DNA of 64,000 nucleotides from Tenrec ecaudatus (Eukaryota > Chordata > Mammalia > Afrosoricida > Tenrecidae): positions 88,812,063 to 88,876,062 of the forward strand of contig NC_134545.1 of NCBI RefSeq assembly GCF_050624435.1. Reading direction: 5' to 3'. This document shows positions 22,501-34,400 of this stretch, piece after piece. The notes under the pieces were generated by a model. It was not told where the DNA came from. It saw only the letters and a list, made by a program, of their open reading frames with translations, and made no database searches. The stretch's first letter is position 1; each line of letters begins with the position of its first letter. Both the position numbers and the translations under genes were made by a program.

Positions 22501-25500
22501 AAGCTATGTTCAACATCACAACAGTTTCTGTGGCATTTTTCATGAGCAGGAAACAAAATTTCACAGCTGCATGCTGTTCTCTAAATCAGCCGTCACAAAA
22601 AACGAGATTCCAGTGAAACTGCTTTTACAAAACAAAACAAAAAAAATCAGTGACCAGAGAGAACCTTCCCAGGCGATGCTGCTGGGCACACTAACTCAGA
22701 GTGAGTTGCTCAATGCTCACCTAATGGGAAAAATGTGAACTATAACAGCTCTGCCCAGTGGAGCATTTTTCTGATTTTGTGGGGTACCCCTTGTGTGTGG
22801 CTTTTGGTCTTTTTCATAATCTTAAGGGGAAAAAGAAACCCTGCCTACTACCAGTCACTCCCCATTTCCACCCAGCTCCCCACCAGCTGTCCTAACCTGG
22901 GCAACTACTAATCCACTTTCTGCCTCTCTATGGCCATTTTATATATGAAATAGTGTAATACAAGGAGTTTTCTAAAAATTAATGGAACAATGAAATCAAA
23001 AGATAATATAATTTTTTTCACAACTTTTTGAATCTCCTTATACATGGTCTTTTGTGAGCTTCTTTCACTTAGCATAAAGTTTCCGAGGTTCATCTATCTT
23101 ACAGCTCGAATCAGTACTTCCTTCCTTTTATGGCTGAATAACGTGCCATTGCATGGAGATTTCATTGGTTTCCCAATTTTGACAGCTACTTTCTAGATAA
23201 ACTGATAGTTGCTGCATTTCTTTAAATAGCTTTCTGCTATACCCTCTGCCACCATATCAATAACAGACTATTATTGTTCTTAGCTGCCCTTGAGTTGGCT
23301 CCACTCGTGACAGTACCACGCACAACAGAAGGAAATGCTGCCCCGTCCTGCTCAGTACCCACAGGCAGTTGTGAGACTAACAGTTGTGATCGGTAGGGTC
23401 TTCAGTGGCTGATTTTTGGATGTAGATGACCAGATCTTTCTTTTTGTCCTTGTTTTTGTTGTTCGGAGGGAGAGTGTGTTCCAGCTATACTTCTATAATT
23501 CTGTATGATTAACTAGTAAACCATAATCACTAAAAGAAATTATAACAGAATGGTTAAAGCATCATCTTCATTGTGAAAAGGTTACATTTACAATTAAACT
23601 AAAAGCAAATGTCATAGACTACAAGCAGCAAGGAAAGGTGGGACAGGGGATTGGAGGGAGGTTGTCAATTAGCAAGCTTCTTTTGAGAATACGTGCAAAA
23701 TAACATTCCTCGCACCTTACAATATGCTAGATAATTCAGGGGGAGGGGCGCATTAGCCACAAGAGGTCACATCTTCCAAAGTTCTCTCTCTCTCTTTTTC
23801 CCCCTTTAAATGACAAAAACCAAAACCCCCACTAGATATTTTCCTGTCCTGTTTCCCATGTTTGTTCTCAAAGCTACACTCGCCAAAACCTAATGGGTAT
23901 TTCCTATCAAGAAAAGAGAGTAAAAGAAGTATTGACCACATTTAACTGAAAATTGAAGTAACAAAGCTTTCAGTACAGCGCGCTCTTCTTGAAAAGAGTA
24001 ATCACCAATAGAGAGGTCTGAGGGCCAGCCCCAATCCCAACTACATGGGCAGCCCCCCCTGCTGAATAATTCACTTCCGAGAACAGCACTGAAGCTACAT
24101 CTTGCTCAGGGAGAGGAACATGTCTGATCAGAGTACACAGGAGTGAATGAAGGGAGAGGAAGAGAGAGTAGAGCACACCCTGGCCCACCAAGCCTTGAGG
24201 ATGATGTTCCTGCTCAGAGCAGCCAATGCAGAGAGAGGACTATATGGCCGGCCCCACTACGGGACACGGTATCCCTCACTGACCCATAGCCCTACAGGGG
24301 ACGACACTCAGACACAGTGCGGAAATTGTGCCCTAGCTGACCCCACCACACTGAGGCGAAACATGAAGGGTGTACAACAGAACAGCAAGGGGAGCAGAGC
24401 AAGAAAGTCCCAAGGGAATACCAAAAATAGGCTTTGGGGCCAGGAAGTGGCACTCCATCAGACTTGACTGGAAAATACTCCTAAAGGTCTACAAACAGAC
24501 CTTGAACTATTTATAGGCAAATTTTTTGTCATTGTATTCTTTCATGCTTTGTTTTCTTTAGTTGCTTTGTTTTGCCCTGTCTTGTTTTCTGTGCATAGTA
24601 TTATCTCTGCATACCTATCTAGATAAGATAGATGGGATGAACAATCTGGAGGAGAAAACAATGGGACCGATGGTTTGTGGGGGTGGACATGGGAGAGGGG
24701 GAGGCGGGGGAAAGGAAGTAGGTGTTAACAAACCCTAAAATTGATGGCAAGGAGGGTTTAGGAGGCCTGGTAGGACTTGATCAAGGGCAATGTAACTGAG
24801 AGGAACTACTGAAACCCAAATGAACATGATAGTGGGACAAGAGGAAAGTAAAAGGAAATAGAGGAAAGAACTAGGAGATAAAGGGCATTTATAGAGGTCT
24901 AAATTCAGGCATGTACATATGTTAATATATATGACGATGGGGGAAATATATCTATGTACAAATATTTATAGGTTTAGTATTAAGGTAACAGATGGACATT
25001 GGGCCTCTACTCAAGGATTCCCTCAATGCAAGAAAACTTTGGTCTATGAACTTTGGTCTATTAACCTGGCATTCTATGATGCTTACCTTCCTGACAAGAT
25101 CGCTGAAGACAAAATGAGTGCATAAGCAAAAGTGGTGAAGAAAGCTGATGGTGCCCGGCTATCAAAATGTACAAATGTGCTTGATACAATGGATGTATTT
25201 GTGGATTGTGATAAGAGTTGTACGAGCCCCCAATTAAAAAAAAAAAGATAAATCAGTATTTCCCTTGGTTCCTTTTAACATGCAAACACTGCATTTTCTC
25301 ACCAAATGTTAGAAACTTTAGTGTAAAGAGGTGCCAACCCCACCTTGGATCAAGGTGGAGAGCTGCCTATGCTAAATATCTACAAAACAGAACCAGGAAA
25401 GCATACTTTCTCTTGGTTTCAAACAAAAAGAATCCAGGGAGATCTTCCCCTGCTGGAGCTCTGGCCTCAGAACTGGTTGAGATGTCCCCCCTCCACGAAT

Positions 25501-28446
25501 CCGCCCATCCAAGTGGCCACCCATGAGGGAACAAGAACCAGCACATTGCACGGTGGATTCTTCTTGAGGATTCTGGCTGAGGTACACTGAGCCCATTTTC
25601 TTGGCATCATGGCGTCAGGGCGTGCTGCACTTCAGTCCATCTCAGTCTGGACCAGTTCTGTGTCGTGGCAGCTGGGAAGGCTCCATGCGTGGGAGGGTGG
25701 TTCCGTGCCTGAGGTGCATTGGCTGGAGCTTCAGACTCCATCTTTGGCCTGGAGCCGGAGAGATCCCTCCTCTCCAACTATAAAACAACACCGATTCAGT
25801 AGAGGGATGTGGAAATTCAGGGAAATACAGAAATTATATGGAGGAGGGGGGCCATTCATAATCCTACTATCCAGCACCCAGTGCTTTAAATATTTTAGGG
25901 TTGTTTTTTGCTTTCTATCCTTACTGTGTGTATGCTTGGGCGGCAAAAGGTCAGCAGTTCAAAACCACCAGCTGCTCCATGGGAGAGGAACCAGTAACCA
26001 CTCAGTTGTATTAAGAGTTGATTCCAGCCCACTGGTTGTCAGAGTAGAACTCTGCTCCATACTGTTTTCAACTACTGGGTTTTGGGTAGGAGATGGCCAG
26101 TCTTTTCCCAGAGGTGCCTCTGGGTAGACTTGAACCTACAACTTTTTGGTTAGTAGCTAATGAGACTAAATAAAACAATACCCTCACTGGCTTTGAGTCA
26201 ATGCTGACATAGTGACCCTGTAGAACAGTGTCGAACTGTCCCCATGAGAACTCACTCTCACTCTTCATGGGAGTAGAAAGCCTCATCTTTCTCCCATGGA
26301 GTGGTGATGGTTTTGAACTTCTGACCCTGGCTGTGATGGTTAAGGTGATGTATCAGCTCAACTGGGTCATGATTCTTTGTGGTTTGGCTCTTATGTAATG
26401 ATGCTATTTGGCAGTTTTGGAATGATATAATCATCTTCCATTTTGGCATAATGCTGGTTTTCACCTGGTCTGTGGAACCGTACCATGTTAACATGTGAGG
26501 AGTGGATGTACTAGTCCCCAGAAGAGTGAACCAATACATGTCCCAGTCTTAAAAGCCCTCCAACAGACCTGGGAAGCTGAGAGGAACCCAGTGCAAAGAT
26601 TTTAGCACAGGAGTGTTTTCAGGCGCCTTTCATCACCAATTGGTGACCAGTCACATTCTTCACTTCCCCAGGAGGCTCCAGATGCTCACTGGGGGGAAGG
26701 GGACATGGTCTTCCACAGACGCTACTTCCAAGGCTTCTTTCTGGAAGAGAAACCCTTTGAGCTGGACCCTGGGGTCCACTCGACAGGGAATCAGTTCATA
26801 GCTTGACCTCTGCAATAGGGGCCTGCGATTTGGAATCTTGAGGACCCTCCACTCTTTCATGCATTCCAAAGATTTTCGCCCCCAGCTGAGAACTCTCCGG
26901 CTGTGTCTGGATAAGGCCTCTCTCGCTTCCTCAGAACAATTTCCACCGAGAACACGGCTTCCTTCCTTCTCCAGCGTGGACGGCAGCCCCGGCAGGGATC
27001 CATCACCCTGTGCTCACTGGGGCCCTGGATTTCAGGCAGGGGAGGGCCGGTGGCCACTTCATGGTTTGAAGCCCAATCATTGAGGCTGACTTTGAGATCA
27101 CAAGACCTTACTTAGACTGGCGCTTCATGGAATGCTGGGTTTGAAAGAGGCTGGGAATTTATGATCTTATTAGACCGAAACCTTTTATCTATTTGTTTTT
27201 CTTAAAAGATCATTTTATTGGGGGCTCTTATAGCTCTTAGAACAATCCACACAGCAATTGTTTCAAGCACATTTGTACATATGTTGCCATCATCATTTTC
27301 AAAACATTTTCTTTCTGCTTGAGCCGTTGGTATGAGCTCCTCTTCTTTCCCTCCCTCCCCCACCCTCATGAACCCCTGATTATTATTATTTTCATATCTT
27401 ACACCATCCACTGTCTCCCTTTGCTCACGTTTCTGTTGTTCGTCTCCCTGGGGGAGGGCTATACGTCGATCATTGTAGTCGGTTCCCCGTTTCTTTCCCT
27501 ACTCCCCCCACCTTCCTTCCTTCTACCCTCACAGTATCACTACCCCCATTACTGTGCCTGAGGGGTTTATCTGTCCTGGATTCCGCGTGTCGAGAGCTCT
27601 TATCTGTACCAGTGTATGTGCTCCAGTTGAGCCGGATTTGTAAGGTAGAGCTGGAGTCATGAGAGTGGAAGGGGGGGAGCTTTAAAGCACTAGAGGAATG
27701 CTGTGTGTGCCGTCGGTGCTGGGCTGACCCTGGCTGACTCGTTTCCTTCCTTGTGAGGGAATGTCCAGATCCTCATTGAGTCCAAATCTGGAATGTCCAG
27801 ATCCTCACAGATGGACTTTGGGTTCCCTGTCTTCCTTGTTGAACTGTCTGGGGTCAGCCTCAGGCACAGGCAATGCGCCTCCCAACAGATAGCCACAAGG
27901 GGGAGCCCCGTGCTTCCTCCTGTTGGTCCTCCTCCTCCTGCCTGGTTCACTGGCTCCTGGAAAGGCTGACTTTGGCACCATATCCCGTGGTGGGGCCTGA
28001 GAGGCCTTCTGTCCACAGGTATGGGGGAATGGTAGGTTCCCCCCCGCCATTGTTCCTCACAGCTCCGTCCTCCCTTGCTGTCTACACTGCTCACTCATGA
28101 TCCTTCTTCACATCCAGACACAAAGCCAAGGCTTGCCTGACTTCTCAGTCAAGTGGAGAACAGACCCATCAAATGGCTTTTCCTAAAGAATCTCCCATTT
28201 CTTTATTATTATTTTTCCAATAGACATGTTGTTTTGTTCAAAAATGACTTACTTCTTAAAGATAATCCCTGATATTGAAATGGGCAGAGCATAAAGCAAA
28301 GGCAAACCTTTTGCTTGGCTGCCCTGATCCAGGGTGTCTTCGAAGAGCTGGAGGAAAACAGCGGAAAACAGTCTGGGCAAATCATTGACTACCAACCCTG
28401 GACATCTGAATTAGCTATTTTCCAATTTACTCCCCACTCAAAATAA

Positions 28447-28480
<34 letters not shown>

Positions 28481-31400
28481 CCCTCAGGTCGGGTAGAGTT
28501 CCAGGCTTTAGCAGGAGGGAGGCTGCGCACATAAAAGATGAAGTTCATGCCCTCTGGAGTGCCAGGAGCAGTGTCTGCATGCATGCTGAATACAGGAAGG
28601 AGCCTCCGTGGGCCTCGCAGAACCCCAGCGTAAACAGAGGCCGCTCCGCCCCACCCACCCAGGTCTGCTCATCTCTCCCATCGCTCATGAGAGGGCTCAC
28701 CCTTTTAAAAATTTTTTTATTGGGGGCTCGTACAGCTGGGTATCAGCTTCTCATTTACCAACCCCCCCCCCACTTTCCCCTCCCTCGTGAACCCTTGATT
28801 ATTTATAAATTATTATTATTTTGTCATGTTTCACACTGATTTTTTGGTCACTTTTCTGTTTGACCACTTTTCTGTTGTCTGTCACCTGGTAGAGGGTTAT
28901 AAGTAGATCGTTGTGATCCATTCCCCCGTTCTACTCCACCTTCCCCTTCCCCTCCTGGTATCGTTGATCTCAATATTGATCCCGAGGGGTTTATCTGCCC
29001 TGGATTCCCTGTGTTTCCAGCTCTTATCTGTACCCATGCTCTGGTCTAGCTGGATTTGTAAGGTAGAATTGGGGTCACAATTCTGGTGGGGAGGAAGCCT
29101 TAAAGAACTAGAGGAAAGGTGTATGTTTCAATGGTGCTATACTGCACCCTCACTTGCTCTTCTCCTCCCCGAGACCCGTCTGTAAGGGGATGTCCAATTG
29201 CCTACAGATGGGCTTTGGGTCTCCACTCCTCTGCACTCCCTCCCCCTCATTCATGATAGGGTTTTTTGTTGTGAGTCTTTGATGCCGGATACCTGAGTCC
29301 ATCGACACCTCATGATCACACAGACTGGCGTGCTTCTTCCAGGTGGGGTTTGTTGCTTCTCAGCTGTGTGGCCGCTTGTTTATCTTCAAACCTTTAAGAC
29401 CCCAGACACTAGAGGGTTCCCCCCTTTCTCATGGTTTGTCCCCCTCATCAGCAGACGTCCGACTGGCTGCTGAACCTCAACACCTGATTGTTTTTTATGG
29501 ACTGAGGCCAGTTAACAAAACCCTCCGTGAGTGGCCTTTGAGAGGGGGTTACTGTGATTCCTCTGGAGACCAGCTGTACCTAGAACTCTCTGCCTGATAG
29601 AATCTAGCCCCCAGGCAGGTGAGATTGAGTCTGTGAGATCACTGGAAGCTTGCTTGGGTGAAGGGCTTTCCCCAAACCCTGTCTCCTGGTGCAGCCTCCA
29701 TTCATCAGGGTGAATGGGAGAGTTAGCAATGAGCGCCTTCGTCCCCAGCAGTCATCGGTGAGAGTCTGTCTGGGACCCTTGCAGGATAACGTCACCCAAG
29801 CAGGTCATTTTGCTTGGTCCATAGTTCCGAAAGTGAGTGGACTTCAGAGAGGGAGAAGCTGGTGAGCATTACCAATGCCATGTTATGCTGTGGGGCAGAT
29901 GGGAGACAAAAGGAACGTGAAAGTGAGCTCTTTAAAAGGATGCTGCCCCATGGTTTGAGATAAAACGCCAGGCTCCATTTCACAAATGCTGAGAGAGCAC
30001 GTAGCAAAGGACAGACACTGGAAGATTTATAGATTATGGTAACTGTCGCTTCATTTGACCCCGACTGTCCTAACACCCCTCCCGACAGCTAATTGGCTGT
30101 CAGTGCACGGGACTCCTAAGCAGAGATCAGAGCAGAATGATTCTGATGAAGTTGCAAGAAGACCTGGTTGATGGAGAAAAGAGAACCGAGCGGGCTGTGA
30201 GCCCCTGCTCAGGTGCGAGAGTGAGAAAGAGGAGGGCTGGGCGTTGGGCGGAGCAGGGAGTTCCCACAGAGAAGTGCAGAGCCTGGCCCACTTGGGCTGT
30301 GGTTTGTTTTTTTAACTAAAGAAATTTTGAAGAGCTTGCAGCTGCCAGCCGTCCCTTGCTACTTAAAGGGAAAGAGCTAGCAAAGAAGTCAGCAGAGACT
30401 TGCCGAAGCTTCTTGCATGAGACTGACTAGAGTTCTTATAAGGACATATTGGAAGTTGAAGGGCAAGAATTGACACTAGTCTGGTCAGATCCAACACTCA
30501 CGAGGAAGCTCTCTGTCTGGGCCTGGATCGCTGCCTCTGCCGAGTGGAGGTCGAGACAAGGGTGCGCTTCCGTGTGGAAGGCAAGCATCAGCATAGTTGG
30601 CCTCTCCACTCTGACTGCCAGGAAGCTCCAAGTCTATACAGACGTACAGGACCCTGTAGCCCATACCACCCCCCCCCCCCAGCTCCATATTCTGAGACTG
30701 TGTTCCGAGAAGGTTTTGACCTTTTCCCCTAGTTTTTATTTTCCCTAATCTTATTGCAGGAGTGTCCCACAGATGGGGTTCGTTCCCGCCCCAGGGAAGA
30801 ATAACGAGGCAGGGCGCCCAGCTTACTGTACCCGCAAAAGGGCTTTTGAGGGAAAGAAGTCTGTTGCCATGGGACACGTGGGAGGGGCCAAGGTCAGCAC
30901 AGACCATGGTTTCTCAGCGAGTTTAAGCAAGAAGGACATTGCGTTTGTTCAGGAACAGAGGGGGAGAATTTGAGGAACGGGGTCTCCATGGGTGGGGTTG
31001 TAGGAGTTGGGGGTATGCTCGACAGGTGTTGAAAAATGGAGACTGAGGGAAAGACTGCTCGGCAAGCTGCCATCAGTGATGATGGGATGGTGGGCATGGG
31101 CATGGGCCAGGGAGCGGGCTCCGTGGGTTCCAGTGCTTTGCCTGGGTAGTTTTTGCTCTGGGGTGTGTTGGTCCGCTTCGGCTCGCATGCCTAGTTTAAG
31201 CTAGTTTGGCGCAGAGCAAAGGTGTAGAACTGAACCATCATTCTCACAGGAAGTGTATGCAGCTGAATGTTGCCCAAACACGTTCAGTGGCTCGCGACTA
31301 TATGCTGATGTGCTGGCAAACCCCCCCCTCCCCCGCCCCTCGGTCTTGATCTTGTGTCTAATTGGCCTTTATCTGACGTCCAGTTCTTGGTCTTGAACCA

Positions 31401-34400
31401 GTGTCCTGCAGATTTAGGGATTTGCCAACCCCTGCAGCTCCTTGATCCAGCAGCCGGCTGTCTAACCTGCCAGTGTACCGGTTTGTGACCCCTGAAATCG
31501 TGTGTGTCAGGAGGAGCCGCCAGCCTGCTCTCTGACTTGTGGGTTTGGAGCTTTCTATCTCCCCGGCTGTGTGAGCTGTTCATCCGTCTGCATGGTGCTG
31601 CTGTGTGCGAGGGGGCTTCAGAAAGTTTGAGGAAGGTGGGATTAAAAAAGGATGGAATTGTCCCACGAGCCTTTTGAAGCCCCCTCCTCGACACTTTATT
31701 GGCTCAGCTCCTTTGTGTGTGTTGACCGATTTTACTAAGCCTGATATCCTTCTCCAGGGGCTGGTCCCTTCTGATAAGATGTACAAAGTATGTGAGACAA
31801 AGCCCCCTTACCCTTCCGTCAAAGACGAACCGTGAACTGCTTCAAATTTGTTCCGTCGGGCCCAAGGAGACAAAATCAGAGCAGACCCAAACATGTGAAA
31901 ATGTGGCAGTGGGAAGAATTCCACGCCAAGACCCTGGACTGGGAGACTCAGAAGACACGCAATGAGCTCCTTCAGGAGCCTGACGCAAGAGACTGGATTC
32001 CTGCCAGGACTGTGGAGAAGAACGCACCCACTGCTGTTTCTGACGCTGCCAGCCTAGACTTGGTCGCTGTGCAGTGTGCACATGTTTCCTGCTTGGGCTC
32101 TCGATCTGGTACGCCACGATTCTTAAATGTTGGGGTTCGTTCTGATTGTATGTCACTGGCCATCATTGAACCAGAAAGATTTGGACCAGTTCAAAGCCTT
32201 ACTGCCCCCCCGCCCAAAGCCTACTTCTAAGGAACCTTCTGGCCGTAACTCTTCAAACATAGATTTGTTCATTCTTCTGGCAGTCCTGGCAAATTCAGTA
32301 TTCATCACCAAAATCATAGTTTCAGTGCATCGATCCCTTTTCAGTCTTTATTTTTTGGCCAGCTTTACATGTATGTATGCATATATGCATATGAGGCGAA
32401 GGGAAGTACCACGGTGTGGGTCAGGTGCAACCTCGTCCTCAGAATAGCATCTTTGTGCTTAACACTTTCAAGACGTCTTTTTCAACAGATTCAGCCAATA
32501 CAGTTTCCTAGTGTGGTTTCTTAACTGCTGCTTCCATGGGCATTGACTGTGGATTCAAGTAGATTGAAATGTTGGACCACTTCAGTATTTCCCCCTGTTC
32601 ACCGCGATGCTGCTTATTGTGAGGCGCTTTGCTCTCTTTAGGGGTGGTTGTACGTGGTCCTCAACATCCGTACAGTTTGTCAAGAATTGTTCCAGGGACA
32701 CGTTTGCTCTGGCCTGCCGGATTAAGACCCGGGTGCCCCAGCTCCGACCAGTTTAGATTTGGTTCTGATTTGTCTGTAAATCCAGTAACAAACTGGAGGC
32801 ATTGAATGTTGCCATGTTAGTGACACAAGTGTGGGTGGGTGCCGTCTGTTCCTGCACACCAAGAAGCCTCAAGGCTTTCGGGAACACTCGGAAGCAGTTC
32901 ATTTCCCTTCGGAGCCAGATCTTATTTACCCAACACTGAAAATAGCCTCGGTGTTTTGTTTTGTTTTGGCCAGATTCTCCTGTTTTAGCACCAGGCCGTT
33001 AGCTTCTTGGAACAAAGCCAGGCCACCTAGTATTTTCTCAGACTCTAGGGCGGCAGAGGGTCCCCCCTGTTCCACATGGGGAGATGACGGGGCTCTGGGC
33101 TCTGGGAGAGCACGGTTGGCTTTCTCCTCTGGAAAGGGGTGGCTGGTGGGAGAGCCCACTGATCTTTTCTGCCAGGGAGGGGTTTGCTGTCTGCAGATGC
33201 AGCCTTCTGTCCCCGGGGCCTTTTCATGACGGCAGCTCATGTTTACCATAGGGGCTTGGCGTGTTCTGCATGCTTTCTCTCGTAGCCGTTGAGGTGGCCA
33301 CTGATAGCCACACCTCTTTTCACATGAGAAAGCTGAGGTTTGGAGAAGGAGGTCAGTCAGTCACCCTGAGCTCCACGTGGAATCAGAGGTAGAACCCAGA
33401 AAAAGTCCAGGTTGACTGGCTCCGGACCTCCCCCTCAGAACTACAGCCCAAAGATTCCCTCTGTGAGTCATCAGGTCGCTTGGGCTTCTGAAGAGTCAGG
33501 CTGAGTGTCGGGCCAGTCCTGCCCTGGGAACCTAACATGGAGCACCCCTCAAACCTTCTACAGATCAGCCCATCATTTGGGCATTCCCCAATCTAACCAA
33601 ATTATCGTTCCTCCCAATAGCCTGTCCTGTCGGCCCTGGCTCCATCTCATTCTTGTGGCATATGATCTTCCTTTCATCCATGTTCACACCTGCCCACCCT
33701 CCAGCCTGTTGCTTCCCCTCCCCTCCATTTCCATCCGCCCTCTGGTCACAATCAAAGTCTGTTTCTGGGATGTGAAAATCCCTCCTTGATTTTTCTAACC
33801 ACAGCATTGGACCACCTTCACTCAGCGTGATGTTGTCTCCATCCATCCACGCCATGAGCGGCTCACCACTGTTCTCTCCCATGGTGTGGACGGACCAAGC
33901 TTATCCATTCTCCACCAAGGGCATTTGGGTGGTTGCTATCTTCTGCCTGTTGTGAGTAGTTCTGCGATGAACACCGGGTCATTCCTGTCGGCTACGGACC
34001 GAGTAGTGCTCTCGGCGGCTCCCGTGGGGTCTCTATTCTCAACGGCTGGAGGAAGCACCATGCAGCTCTTCCCCAGGGTTGGACTGCTTTTCAGTCCCAC
34101 CAGCCATAGCTTGACTCTTGTCATCCTCTGCCCCTCATCAAAGTCCCAGCATCTCAGTGTGGAACTCCCAACTAAACTCCTTCCCACAACTCACCTGGGC
34201 CTGGAAATCCAGATCATTCACTACAGGAAAAACCAACCAAACAAGCTGTTTCTAAGCACATCCTCTTTGCAAAGTTTCCAGATAATTCTTTGGCTGTGTC
34301 TGGCCACCTCCTCTTGGTGCAGAATGACATATTTGTTTTCCTTAGCGGTCCATCTCGCTCGGTGGGTCTGTCTTGCTTGGGGAGGATAACTTTCATTTTC

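Noticed and set aside
22364-22564. Mariner transposase segment as a domesticated host gene
   Set aside because: Only 66 codons are open, the rest of the transposase is frame-broken, and no splice sites or downstream exon suggest exaptation.
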